Shown here: piece after piece, positions 21,691 to 29,931 of the stretch
Layout: every line of letters starts with the position of its first letter
Numbering within the stretch: the stretch's first letter is position 1
Origin: Leifsonia sp. SCN 70-46
GTDB taxonomy: Bacteria > Actinomycetota > Actinomycetes > Actinomycetales > Microbacteriaceae
NCBI GenBank assembly: GCA_001725325.1
Contig: MEFY01000002.1
Span: 2,297,559 to 2,361,558 of the forward strand
Direction: 5' to 3'
Length of the DNA: 64,000 bases
Notes under the pieces: model-generated
Database searches by the model: none
What the model was told of the DNA's origin: nothing
What the model saw: the letters and a program-made list of their open reading frames with translations, nothing else
Translations under genes and position numbers: made by a program

Positions 21691-22293
21691 CTAGGGCTGC
21701 GCGATCGCGATCGTGAGCGTGTCGGACGCGGTCTGCTTGGCGTACGACGCCGAGGTCGGGGTCGACTGCAGCAGCAGCTCGTATGTGAGCGAGAGCTGCA
21801 CGTAGGTCGCGTCGGGGTCGATCGCCGGCAGGATGAACGTCTGGCTGTAGCTGTACGGGTCTTTCACGAGGTAGCCGGGCGTGATCGTCGAGCGGTCGGA
21901 GAGCTGCGGGGGGCTCGTGAGCTTGCCGTCGGAGCCGTACACCGCGACGAGCACCGTCATGTTCGAGAGGTAGACGGCCTGCCCCTCGTCTCCCGTGATG
22001 TCGGCGATCATCGAGATGCTCAGCGGCTTGTTGGCGTCGGCGGTCCACTGGTCCATCGAGAGCGTCGAGAAGTAGTCGACCGAGAGACCGATGCTGCCCG
22101 CCGTGAGCAGGTGCTTCGTCGAGCCGTTCGCGAGCTCGTTGACGACGGTCGTGATCTCGGTGCTGGTGGGCTTGGGCGTCGCGGTCGGGGTGGGCGTCGC
22201 GCCCGCCTCCTCCCACGGCGGCGTGCCGCACGCGCTGAGCGCGACGGTCACGAGGGCGGCGAGGGCGACGGCGGCGAGGCGGTTCGGCTTCAT
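21691..22293 (-). CDS. Putative lipoprotein of unknown function
   Basis: I do not recognise this 200-residue family. It starts with a lipoprotein signal: basic MKPNR, a hydrophobic stretch, then the lipobox LSAC with the cysteine at residue 22. A threonine/proline-rich linker (TPTPTATPKPT) follows, then a beta-rich domain with alternating hydrophobic residues (VYLSNMTVLVAVYGSDG, YVQLSLTYELLLQ). It would be anchored on the outer face of the membrane. It is 12 bases downstream of a membrane GT2 on the same strand, so a role in the same surface process is likely but unproven. Confidence 0.75.
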   Translation of the reverse strand: MKPNRLAAVALAALVTVALSACGTPPWEEAGATPTPTATPKPTSTEITTVVNELANGSTKHLLTAGSIGLSVDYFSTLSMDQWTADANKPLSISMIADITGDEGQAVYLSNMTVLVAVYGSDGKLTSPPQLSDRSTITPGYLVKDPYSYSQTFILPAIDPDATYVQLSLTYELLLQSTPTSASYAKQTASDTLTIAIAQP

Positions 22294-22305
22294 GGTGGTC
22301 TCCGA

Positions 22306-23718
22306 TCAGACGCGGTAGCCGCGGTGGCGGCGCAGGAGGCTGGCGGTCATGGTGAGGGTCTGGATGGCGGTGATGACGCCCAGGATGGGCCAGCCCACCC
22401 ACAGGATCGACGACTGCACGACCACGGGGAGCAGGAACCACCCGATCGACGCGGCGATCATCACGAGGACGACGAGGATGACGGGCGTCAGGTAGGCGTT
22501 GCCCGAGCCGCGCTCGGCCTTCGCCTGCTCGGCCCAGTTGTCGGTCTGCTTGCGGCTCAGGAACTTGCTCCAGGCCCGGAAGAAGTGGCCGAGGCGGATG
22601 ACCATGTAGATCTCCGCGGGGACGAGCGTCGCCGCGAAGACGACGTCCTTCCAGTCGCGGTTCTTCATCGACAGCGCGATGCGCGTGTTGAGCAGGATCG
22701 CGATGGCCGGCGGGATGAGCCAGATCGGGCTGAACACGAACGCGTGGATGGAGAGCGACGCGACGAGCAGCAGCACGAACATGATGCGGGTGAAGCCGTT
22801 GACGAGCATGGAGAGGTTCTCGAGCCAGCGCAGGCGCAGGTTCGGGTGGAGGGGCTGGCCCTTCGTGTCGCCGCGCTGGCCGGGCCACATGAGCTCGATG
22901 GCGCCGAAGTTCCACTTGACCTGCTGGCCGTCGAGGGCGCGCAGGGTGGTCATGCCGCCGACGTCGGCGCGCGCCTGCGCGCTGATCTTGGTGAGGTAGC
23001 CCGCGCTCTTGATCTGCAGCGAGAGCAGCGAGTCCTCGACCTCGGAGTCCTTGACCCACGGCGTCTGCTGGTGGTTGTCGGCCATGACCTGGCGCAGCGC
23101 CCTCATCGAGAAGATCGAGAACTGGCCGCCGAGCACCGCCATGTTGCGCCCGCGCAGCATGTTCTGCATGTTGAACGCGGCGAACTGGGCGCGCTGGCCC
23201 GCGATGAGGAAGGGGGCGACGACGCCCGTGAAGGGCGTGTCGTCGATGCTGTAGATGGCCGAGATGCCGCCGATGCGCGTGTCGGAGGCGATCTCGGCCT
23301 CGAGCGACTCGACGGCGCGCGGCTCGGCGGTCGTGTCGCCGTCGACGCCCAGGAGGTAGTCGCAGCCCTCGACGAGCGAGAAGCCGTAGTTGAGAGCGCC
23401 GACCTTCTTGTCGGGGTTCTTGCCGATGTCGTGCACGTAGACCTCGGTGAACTGCTCCGCCCCGTCGCGCTCGACGGTGTGCGGACCCGCGAACGTGCTC
23501 GCGATGGCGACGGTGTCGTCGGTCGAGTTGTTGACGATGACGTGGATGACGTCGGGCAGCCTGGTCTGGGCGAGCAGCGACTCCAGCACGGCGCCGATCG
23601 AGTCAGCCTCGTTGTAGGCGGGGATGACGCATCCGATGGTGGGGCGGAAGCGCGCCTCGCTCTGTACCGACTCGAAGAACTCGTCGGGATTGGCGGTGAG
23701 GCTGTCGATCGTGGTCAT
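22306..23718 (-). CDS. Membrane glycosyltransferase family 2 (cellulose synthase-like)
   Basis: This 470-residue protein has an N-terminal cytosolic GT2 domain (VIPAYNEADS; the DGDTT metal-binding motif; VEDSLLSLQIKSAGY as the catalytic-base region; QQVKW in place of QxxRW) followed by about five membrane helices from residue 270 onward. This layout is that of processive polysaccharide synthases such as cellulose, hyaluronan or poly-N-acetylglucosamine synthases. It lacks a PilZ domain. On the same strand upstream are a response regulator and a GH6 endoglucanase-like protein, and a lipoprotein follows, so a cellulose-like exopolysaccharide is my preferred guess. The sugar cannot be read from sequence alone. 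Confidence 0.8.
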   Translation of the reverse strand: MTTIDSLTANPDEFFESVQSEARFRPTIGCVIPAYNEADSIGAVLESLLAQTRLPDVIHVIVNNSTDDTVAIASTFAGPHTVERDGAEQFTEVYVHDIGKNPDKKVGALNYGFSLVEGCDYLLGVDGDTTAEPRAVESLEAEIASDTRIGGISAIYSIDDTPFTGVVAPFLIAGQRAQFAAFNMQNMLRGRNMAVLGGQFSIFSMRALRQVMADNHQQTPWVKDSEVEDSLLSLQIKSAGYLTKISAQARADVGGMTTLRALDGQQVKWNFGAIELMWPGQRGDTKGQPLHPNLRLRWLENLSMLVNGFTRIMFVLLLVASLSIHAFVFSPIWLIPPAIAILLNTRIALSMKNRDWKDVVFAATLVPAEIYMVIRLGHFFRAWSKFLSRKQTDNWAEQAKAERGSGNAYLTPVILVVLVMIAASIGWFLLPVVVQSSILWVGWPILGVITAIQTLTMTASLLRRHRGYRV

Positions 23719-23787
23719 GTGTTCCAGTGTCCGGCAGCGACCTCAGGACGGGCGGCGGTGTTCCCGCAGCTTTGCCTCAAGATCTGC

Positions 23788-24711
23788 TCAGGTCGGGTCG
23801 GCGGCCGTGAGGCGGTAGCCGACACCGCGCACGGTCTCGATCCAGCGCGGCTCCGACGGGTTCTCGCCGAGCTTCTTGCGCAGGTTGGCCATGTGCACCT
23901 CGATCGCGCGCTTGTCGGCGTCGCTCACGAAGTGCGACGTGACGTAGCTCTCGCCGCGCAGCAGCAGCACGAGGTCGGCCTTGGTGCGCACGCGCCGCGT
24001 GGTGCGCATGAGGCCCGCGAGCAGGTCGAACTCGCTGCGCGTGAGGTCGAGCTCCACCCCGTCCTGCTGCACGACGCGCGTGCCCGGGTTCACCCACAGG
24101 CCGTTGTGCTCGAGCCAGCCGTCGTCGTCCTGCTCGGCGACGGGGGCGGGCGCCGGCGGCGCGGCGGCGGCCGGGGGAGCGGTGACGACGGGGGCGGGGG
24201 CCGGGGGCTCCGGCACGGCCGCGGGCGGCACTGTCGCCACGGGCGCCGTGAACACCGCGGGGAAGGGCGCCTCGACGGGCGCGGGGGCCGGCACGGGGGC
24301 GGGAGCCGCGGGCGCGTCGGCCGCCAGGGCGCGCGGGCGGCGCAGCATCGCCTCGACGCGAGCGCGCAGCTCGCGCGGGCGGAACGGCTTGAGGATGTAG
24401 TCGTCGGCCCCGGCGTCGAGGCCCTGCAGGGCGTCGATCTCCTCACCGAGGGCCGTGAGCATGATGAGGTACGTGCTGCTGAAGTCGCGGATGCGGCGCG
24501 CGGTCTCGAACCCGTCCATGCCGGGCATGTTGACGTCGAGGGTGGTCACGAGGGGCTCGTAGTTGCGCACGGCCTGGATGCCGTCGAGTCCGTTGCCGGC
24601 TGTGATGACCTGGAAGCCCGCCTGCGTGAGCACGGTGTCGAGGAGGTGGCGGATGTCGGCGTCATCCTCGATCACGACGGCGACGCGTCGCGTCTCGGTG
24701 TTGTCGGACAT
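23788..24711 (-). CDS. Response regulator, OmpR/PhoB type, with long Pro/Ala linker
   Basis: The protein (307 residues) has a receiver domain (AVVIEDDADIRHLLDTVL with the acidic pair, TTLDVNMPGMDGFE with the phosphorylated aspartate, and lysine in YILKPFRPREL) and a C-terminal winged helix (LTRSEFDLLAGLM, VHMANLRKKLGE, IETVRGVGYRL). Between them is an unusual linker of about 70 residues made almost wholly of alanine, proline and valine. I choose ATG 24711, after GAAGAG; the frame upstream is non-conserved. No histidine kinase gene is adjacent, so it is an orphan here. Its position between a GH6 gene and a GT2 suggests it regulates surface polysaccharide genes. Confidence 0.9.
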   Translation of the reverse strand: MSDNTETRRVAVVIEDDADIRHLLDTVLTQAGFQVITAGNGLDGIQAVRNYEPLVTTLDVNMPGMDGFETARRIRDFSSTYLIMLTALGEEIDALQGLDAGADDYILKPFRPRELRARVEAMLRRPRALAADAPAAPAPVPAPAPVEAPFPAVFTAPVATVPPAAVPEPPAPAPVVTAPPAAAAPPAPAPVAEQDDDGWLEHNGLWVNPGTRVVQQDGVELDLTRSEFDLLAGLMRTTRRVRTKADLVLLLRGESYVTSHFVSDADKRAIEVHMANLRKKLGENPSEPRWIETVRGVGYRLTAADPT

Positions 24712-24740
24712 CTCTTCACTACCCCCAAGAGAGCGTCTGG

Positions 24741-25802
24741 TCAGGACGCTCCGTGCACGAGCTCGAGCGCCTGCTCGGGCCACCACCATCCCGCCGGCGG
24801 CCCGCCGTTGCATGTTCCGTCGCTCTCGCCCGGATTCTTTATCCACAGTCTAGCGTCCTGCGCGGTCCCGTCGTCAACCCCAGTTGGAGTGTCCCCCAGG
24901 GCGCGGCCCGGCGGATTGCACCAGTCGCCCGTCGCCCCGTTGCCGTTGCGGGACGTGTCGACGACGAAGTGCGCGCCGCCCACGAGCTCGCTGAGCGCCT
25001 GGCCGTAGTCGCGCTCGTCCTGCGTCGTGTTGAAGTTCGAGACGTTCGTCGCGAACCCGCGCACCTCGTCGATGCCCGCGGCCTTGAGCAGGGTGGCCAT
25101 CTGCTCGGGTGCGAGCCAGCTCGAGTGCCCGCCGTCGAGGTAAATGGTGGTCTGCTCGTTGGTGTCGAGTCGGGCGACGGCGTCGCGCAGGAGGGCGGCC
25201 GTCGCATCCTCGGTTCCGCACGAGGGGGAGAGGGCGAGGGCGTCGGGCTCGAGGATGACCACCGACGCCTGCCCGGCGAGCCCCTGGGCTATCGCGGACA
25301 CCCACAGCGGGTACTCCTGCGAGCTCGCCCCGCCCGCGGAGAAGTTGCCGCAGTCGCGGCTGGGGATGCCGTAGACGACGAAGACGGGCAGCTGCGACTT
25401 GGCCGCCGCGTCCGCCTCGATCGACGACACGAACTGGGTGATCTCTCCGGTGGGGTGCGCCTCGGGGAGCAGCCAGATCGCCGCGGGCGTGCGGGCGAGC
25501 TCGGCGAACGGCGCCGAGTTCTCCGTGCCGTTGGCGAGCTGCGCCGCGCGCGCCGCCGAGGAGCCGCCGTAGACGTAGAGGCCCTTGTCCGCGAAGGGGT
25601 TGTCCGACGCCGGGGCGCCCTTCGTCGAGAGGAACACGACGCCGATCACCCCCACGAGGAGCACGACACCCACGGCCGCAATCCACGCGCCGCTGCCGCG
25701 GCCCTGTACCCGTGCCAACCCGATCCCCGATCTGCGCCCGTTCCGGCCCCCCTCGGGCGCTACGGCGAATCTACTCCTGCGAGGAGCCGAGGCGCGCGAC
25801 AC
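24741..25802 (-). CDS. Glycoside hydrolase family 6 (endoglucanase/cellobiohydrolase-like), membrane-anchored or secreted
   Basis: A single N-terminal hydrophobic helix (AWIAAVGVVLLVGVIGVVFL) precedes a GH6 catalytic domain. Family motifs are FVVYGIPSRDCG, VVILEPDAL with the conserved acidic pair, FVVDTSRNGNG, WCNPPGRALG and the C-terminal WIKNPGESDGTC. GH6 enzymes cleave beta-1,4-glucan by inversion. No binding module is present. The first in-frame start is GTG 25802, overlapping bioY by 32 bases; TTG 25718, after GGGGATCGGG, is a credible alternative that keeps the whole membrane helix. Next to a cellulose synthase-like GT2 it may trim or release polymer, like CslZ of Streptomyces, rather than digest plant cellulose. 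Confidence 0.85.
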   Translation of the reverse strand: MSRASAPRRSRFAVAPEGGRNGRRSGIGLARVQGRGSGAWIAAVGVVLLVGVIGVVFLSTKGAPASDNPFADKGLYVYGGSSAARAAQLANGTENSAPFAELARTPAAIWLLPEAHPTGEITQFVSSIEADAAAKSQLPVFVVYGIPSRDCGNFSAGGASSQEYPLWVSAIAQGLAGQASVVILEPDALALSPSCGTEDATAALLRDAVARLDTNEQTTIYLDGGHSSWLAPEQMATLLKAAGIDEVRGFATNVSNFNTTQDERDYGQALSELVGGAHFVVDTSRNGNGATGDWCNPPGRALGDTPTGVDDGTAQDARLWIKNPGESDGTCNGGPPAGWWWPEQALELVHGAS

Positions 25803-26409
25803 CGCGCCACGCGAGCGGCAGGAGGGCCGCCGCGAGCACGGCCTTGAGCACGTCGCCCACGAGGAACGGCAGGATGCCCGCGCCGAACGTCGCCGCGGCG
25901 ACGCTGTCGTAGCCGAGGTAGTCGTGCCACACGGCGGGGCCGAGGTTGGAGAGCGAGACGGCGAGCCACGGCAGGCCGACCGCGTAGATCACGACCGTGC
26001 CGGCGAGGAACGAGACGAGGGTGCCGACGACCTTGCGGTCCCACTCGCGCTGGGCGAGCCAGCCCACGAGCGCCGCGGCGAGGATGAAGCCGACGATGAA
26101 GCCGCCCGAGGTGAGCGAGAACAGGCTTCCCGACTTGGCCTCGGCGAAGACCGGGAGCCCGAGCACGCCGACCGCGAGGTAGAGGCCCATGGAGAGCACG
26201 CCGCGCAGCGGACCGAGGGTCGTGCCCACGAGAAGCACCGCGAAGGTCTGCAGCGTCATGGGGACGGGCCACAGGGGCACGACGACCTGGGCCGCGATGG
26301 CCGTGAGCGCCGCGCCCGATGCGATGAGCACGACGTCGATCGCGAGGCGGCGGCTGAAGATCCGGTCGGCGAGCGTCTGGCGGCCGAAGGCGAGGGTCAG
26401 GTTCGTCAT
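25771..26409 (-). CDS. bioY: Biotin transporter substrate-binding subunit BioY
   Basis: BioY (212 residues) is the biotin-binding S component of ECF transporters. It has about six membrane helices and the conserved segments VPMTLQTFAVLLVG and GPLRGVLSMGLYLAVGVLGLP. The energy-coupling genes bioM and bioN are not next to it, so it either shares an ECF module encoded elsewhere or works alone, as some BioY proteins are reported to do. The ATG at 26409 has a TANNNT -10 only 6 bases upstream and no ribosome binding site. No biotin operator or riboswitch is visible. Confidence 0.93.
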   Translation of the reverse strand: MTNLTLAFGRQTLADRIFSRRLAIDVVLIASGAALTAIAAQVVVPLWPVPMTLQTFAVLLVGTTLGPLRGVLSMGLYLAVGVLGLPVFAEAKSGSLFSLTSGGFIVGFILAAALVGWLAQREWDRKVVGTLVSFLAGTVVIYAVGLPWLAVSLSNLGPAVWHDYLGYDSVAAATFGAGILPFLVGDVLKAVLAAALLPLAWRGVARLGSSQE

Positions 26410-26415
26410 GGAAGT

Positions 26416-26421
26416 AGACTA
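26416..26421 (-). promoter_or_regulatory. -10 hexamer of a leaderless bioY promoter
   Basis: On the minus strand TAGTCT ends 6 bases before the bioY ATG, in the 70-base gap shared with the divergent ABC-F gene. Confidence 0.5.
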
Positions 26422-26479
26422 GTGGGCTGGTGCGCCACCGGATCGTGCCCCTCCCCTCCAACAGAAGTGGACATTTGCT

Positions 26480-28078
26480 GTGCTCTCCGTACACGACCTC
26501 GAGCTTCGGGTCGGCGCACGCCTGCTCATGGACGGGGTGAACTTCCGCGTCGACCGCGGGGACAAGATCGGCCTCGTCGGCCGCAACGGGGCGGGCAAGA
26601 CCACTCTCACGAAGGTGCTCGCGGGCGAGCTGCCCCCCACCGCGGGCAAGATCGAGCGCGGCGGCGAGATCGGCTACCTGCCGCAGGACCCGCGCTCCGG
26701 CGACCCGGAGGAGCTCGCGCGCACGCGCATCCTCAACGCCCGCGGCCTGGGCGACCTGCTGCTCGGCATGACCGAGGCGAGCACCGCCATGGCGAGCGAC
26801 GACCCCGCGGTGAGCGCGGCCGCGATGAAGAAGTACGGCTCGCTCACCGACAGGTTCGAGGCGCTCGGCGGCTACGCTGCCGAGGCCGAGGCCGCCTCCA
26901 TCGCGAGCAACCTGAGCCTTCCCGACCGCATCCTCGACCAGCAGCTCAAGACGCTCTCGGGCGGCCAGCGCCGGCGCATCGAGCTCGCGCGCATCCTCTT
27001 CTCGGCCGCCGAGGTCATGATCCTCGACGAGCCGACGAACCACCTCGACGCCGACTCGGTCGTGTGGCTGCGCGAGTTCCTCAAGACCTACTCCGGCGGC
27101 TTCATCGTCATCTCGCACGATGTCGAGCTCGTGGGGGAGACCGTCAACAAGGTCTTCTACCTCGACGCCAACCGCCAGTGCATCGACGTGTACAACATGG
27201 GCTGGAAGAACTACCTGCGCCAGCGCGAGGCCGACGAGGAGCGCCGCAAGAAGGAGCGCGTCAACGTCGAGAAGAAGGCGACCCAGCTGCAGCTGCAGGC
27301 CGCCCGCTTCGGCGCCAAGGCGAGCAAGGCCGCCGCGGCCCATCAGATGGTCGCGCGCGCCGAGAAGATGCTCTCCGGCCTCGAGGAGGTGCGCACGGCC
27401 GACCGGGTCGCCAAGCTGCGCTTCCCGGACCCCGCCCCGTGCGGGCGCACGCCGCTGCTCGGCCACAACCTCTCGAAGAGCTACGGCTCACTCGAGATCT
27501 TCACGGCCGTCGACCTCGCAATCGACCGCGGCTCGAAGGTCGTCGTGCTCGGGCTCAACGGCGCGGGCAAGACGACGCTCCTGCGCATCCTCTCGGGCAC
27601 CGACAAGCCCGACACGGGCGTGATCGAGGCGGGCCACGGCCTGCGCATCGGCTACTACGCCCAAGAGCACGAGACCATCGACGTCAAGCGATCGGTGCTC
27701 GAGAACATGGTCTCGGCGTCGCCGAACATCACCGAGACCGAGGCGCGCCGCGTGCTGGGCTCGTTCCTGTTCACGGGCGACGACACCTCCAAGCCCGCCG
27801 GCGTGCTGTCGGGCGGCGAGAAGACGCGCCTCGCGCTCGCGATGATCGTCGTGAGCGGCGCCAACGTGCTGCTGCTCGACGAGCCGACCAACAACCTCGA
27901 CCCCGCGAGCCGCGAGGAGATCCTCGGGGCCCTCGCGGGCTACACGGGCGCCGTCGTGCTCGTGAGCCACGACGAGGGCGCGGTCGAGGCGCTCAACCCC
28001 GAGCGCGTGCTCATCCTGCCCGACGGCGTCGAGGACCACTGGAACAAGGACTACGCGGACCTCATCTCTCTCGCCTAG
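26480..28078 (+). CDS. ABC-F family ATPase
   Basis: This 532-residue soluble protein has two ABC domains and no membrane helices. Walker A motifs are GRNGAGKTT and GLNGAGKTT; signatures are LSGGQRRRIEL and LSGGEKTRLAL; both have Walker B with LDEPTNHLD and LDEPTNNLD. The two halves are joined by a charged helical linker rich in arginine and lysine (READEERRKKERVNVEKK), as in ribosome-acting ABC-F translation factors such as EttA and the antibiotic-protection proteins. Which subfamily it is cannot be settled by eye. The start is GTG 26480. The next gene converges with a 4-base overlap of the stops. Confidence 0.9.
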   Translation: MLSVHDLELRVGARLLMDGVNFRVDRGDKIGLVGRNGAGKTTLTKVLAGELPPTAGKIERGGEIGYLPQDPRSGDPEELARTRILNARGLGDLLLGMTEASTAMASDDPAVSAAAMKKYGSLTDRFEALGGYAAEAEAASIASNLSLPDRILDQQLKTLSGGQRRRIELARILFSAAEVMILDEPTNHLDADSVVWLREFLKTYSGGFIVISHDVELVGETVNKVFYLDANRQCIDVYNMGWKNYLRQREADEERRKKERVNVEKKATQLQLQAARFGAKASKAAAAHQMVARAEKMLSGLEEVRTADRVAKLRFPDPAPCGRTPLLGHNLSKSYGSLEIFTAVDLAIDRGSKVVVLGLNGAGKTTLLRILSGTDKPDTGVIEAGHGLRIGYYAQEHETIDVKRSVLENMVSASPNITETEARRVLGSFLFTGDDTSKPAGVLSGGEKTRLALAMIVVSGANVLLLDEPTNNLDPASREEILGALAGYTGAVVLVSHDEGAVEALNPERVLILPDGVEDHWNKDYADLISLA

Positions 28079-28821
28079 AGCACGGCGGAGAAGATGAGGG
28101 CGTTCATGCCCAGGTTGAAGCCCGCGTGCGCGGTGATCGCGCCCCAGAGCGAGCCCGAGAGCCGTCGGAACGCGAAGAACATGATCGACACGGCGAACAT
28201 CGCGGCGACCCAGAACAGCGCGGGCGCGGGCAGGAAGGCCCAGACACCCGACACGTAGACGATGCCGAAGTGCGCGAGGTGCACGAGGGCGAAGGCGGCG
28301 GCGTCGATGAGCGCGGCACTCCGGTTGCCCACGCCCGTGGACAGGCCCTCGTGGGCGAGGCCGCGGTACAGGATCTCCTCACCCAGCGGGCTGAAGGTCA
28401 TCCCGATGCCCGCGAAGATGAGGAAGAACATGAGGCGCTCGCCCTCGCCCAGCGGGCTGGGAACCGCGGAGTACGACCGGGCGATGTACACGAACGGATG
28501 CTCGACCGTCGTGCCCCACAGCGCGAACCCGACCAGATGGACTAGGGCGGCGGAACCGAGCCCGGCGAGGGCCGCCGGCACCAGCCACCTGGCGCGCGCG
28601 GGGCGGACCAGCCCGATCCGCCGTCTGCCCTCGCGCGTGAGCAGCACCCACGGCAGCGCGATCATCGCGGCGAACACGACGCCCACGACCTGGTAGCTGC
28701 CGGTCACGTTCGCCTGGAGCACGAGCGCCACGCGGACGACGCCGAACAGCACGAGCAGGATGACCGCCGAGCGGACATCGAGGGCGAAGAAGCGGCGGAA
28801 CGGCGTGCGGATGGGGTTCAC
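28075..28821 (-). CDS. CPBP family intramembrane metalloprotease
   Basis: The protein (248 residues) is a polytopic membrane protein with about seven helices. The glutamate pair and arginine of the ABI/CAAX protease motif are seen in SPLGEEILYRGLAHE, followed by LVHLAHFG with the conserved histidine and the last zinc-site residues near MFAVSIMFFAFRR. Members cleave substrates in the membrane or act in bacteriocin immunity; no bacteriocin genes are near. It starts at GTG 28821 with a TANNNT -10 six bases upstream. It converges on the ABC-F gene. Confidence 0.85.
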   Translation of the reverse strand: MNPIRTPFRRFFALDVRSAVILLVLFGVVRVALVLQANVTGSYQVVGVVFAAMIALPWVLLTREGRRRIGLVRPARARWLVPAALAGLGSAALVHLVGFALWGTTVEHPFVYIARSYSAVPSPLGEGERLMFFLIFAGIGMTFSPLGEEILYRGLAHEGLSTGVGNRSAALIDAAAFALVHLAHFGIVYVSGVWAFLPAPALFWVAAMFAVSIMFFAFRRLSGSLWGAITAHAGFNLGMNALIFSAVL

Positions 28822-28827
28822 GCCGCG

Positions 28828-28833
28828 AGCCTA
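28828..28833 (-). promoter_or_regulatory. -10 hexamer of a leaderless CPBP gene promoter
   Basis: TAGGCT on the minus strand ends 6 bases before the GTG at 28821, supporting that start codon over alternatives. Confidence 0.5.
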
Positions 28834-28861
28834 GTGAGCCGCCCGCCCGTGCACAGGTGGG

Positions 28862-29710
28862 CTAACCCCCGGGATGCGCGTCGAGCAGCTCGTCCTCGAT
28901 CTCGGCGTCGGACTTGGGCTTCGCCGCGGCCTTGCGGCGCCGCGCCTCCGCGCGCACGCGCTCCTCGGGATCGTCGGCGTTGCGGATGCGGTACTCCTGC
29001 CGCACCGCCCAGCCCAGCCCGATGAACGCCATGACGCCGAACGCGACCCACTGGAACGCGTACGACAGGTGCGGGCCCTCGTCGGCGACGGGCTTCGTCG
29101 CCGCGGTCGGACGCGCCGCGGTCGCCGGGTCCTCGCTCGCGAGCAGCCCGTAGGCGCCCGTGTAGAGCTCGCCGCCCACGAGCTCGGCGATGGTCGGGAG
29201 GTTGATCGTGGCGACCTGCCCCGCGGGCGCCGAGCGCCCCGCGATGACGGGCTCGCCCGCCTTGAGGCGCGCCACGACGGTCACGGGCCCCTCGGGCGGT
29301 GCGGGGTCGATGTCGGGCAGGTCCTGCTCGTTGCCGGTGGGCAGCCAGCCGCGGTCGACGACGAAGATGCGTCCGTCGTCGAGCTGGAAGGGGACGAGCT
29401 GCTCGAACCCCGGGTTGCCGTCGAGCGGGCGGCCGCGCACGAGCAGCTCCTCGTCGGTGAGGTAGCGGCCCGAGAGCGTGACGGAGACCCACTTGTCGTC
29501 GGCGTCGAAGGAGTCGAGGCGGGGGAGCACGTCGGCGACGGGGCGCGGCGGGGCATCCCAGTTCTGCTCGACGCGGGCGATGTCGGCGCGTGCCTCGTCA
29601 CGGCGCGCGAGCTGCCACAGCGAGAGGAAGACGCACGCGACGGCGAACACCACGACGAGGGCGAGGTAGCCGATCCAACGGCGGGAGAGGGTGAAGCGCC
29701 AGCCGTTCAT
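28862..29710 (-). CDS. SURF1 family cytochrome oxidase assembly protein
   Basis: This 282-residue protein has the SURF1 layout: an N-terminal membrane helix (WIGYLALVVVFAVACVFLSLWQL, followed by RR), a long external domain with GRYLTDEELLVRGRPLDG and FVVDRGWLPTG, and a second helix near the end (FQWVAFGVMAFIGLGWAV). SURF1 assists haem A insertion into cytochrome c oxidase subunit I, which fits the ctaB/ctaA genes elsewhere in the window. A charged cytoplasmic tail rich in lysine, arginine and glutamate ends the protein. The ATG at 29710 overlaps the preceding small gene by 4 bases (ATGA). Confidence 0.92.
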   Translation of the reverse strand: MNGWRFTLSRRWIGYLALVVVFAVACVFLSLWQLARRDEARADIARVEQNWDAPPRPVADVLPRLDSFDADDKWVSVTLSGRYLTDEELLVRGRPLDGNPGFEQLVPFQLDDGRIFVVDRGWLPTGNEQDLPDIDPAPPEGPVTVVARLKAGEPVIAGRSAPAGQVATINLPTIAELVGGELYTGAYGLLASEDPATAARPTAATKPVADEGPHLSYAFQWVAFGVMAFIGLGWAVRQEYRIRNADDPEERVRAEARRRKAAAKPKSDAEIEDELLDAHPGG

Positions 29711-29931
29711 ACCCGCTCGACCGCCTCGCCCACGGGGGTCACCGTCACGGGGAAGTCGCGCGACGCGAGGTAGTCGCTGAGGAAGCCGACGTGCTCGTCG
29801 CACGCGAGCCAGGTCTTCACGCGGTCCTCCCCGTGGATGCGCGGGTTGCGCCAGTGCACGGCGAACACCGCCTCGGTGCCGCACCCGGCGCGCGAGCAGC
29901 GCTGCGTCGCGGGGCCGTCCGCGCCGATCAT
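29707..29931 (-). CDS. Small cysteine/histidine protein of unknown function
   Basis: The protein (74 residues) has a zinc-ribbon-like pattern: CSRAGC near the N terminus and CDEHVGF in the second half, with AVHWRNPRIHGEDRVKTW between. I know no experimental function. It is embedded in a tight minus-strand run, overlapping DUF3099 upstream and SURF1 downstream by 4 bases each (both ATGA), which is good evidence that it is translated. The pairing with SURF1 suggests, weakly, a link to oxidase assembly or metal handling. It has no signal peptide or membrane helix. Confidence 0.75.
   Translation of the reverse strand: MIGADGPATQRCSRAGCGTEAVFAVHWRNPRIHGEDRVKTWLACDEHVGFLSDYLASRDFPVTVTPVGEAVERV

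Noticed and set aside
22111-25008. Long plus-strand open frame antisense to the GT2 and response regulator
   Set aside because: Composition is low-complexity (D, R, G, V, H) and it is opposite two genes with perfect family motifs; it is an antisense shadow.
25585-28545. Plus-strand frame of nearly 1000 codons crossing bioY and the ABC-F gene
   Set aside because: It crosses the bioY/ABC-F divergent promoter region and is out of frame with the real ABC-F sequence; no domain is seen.
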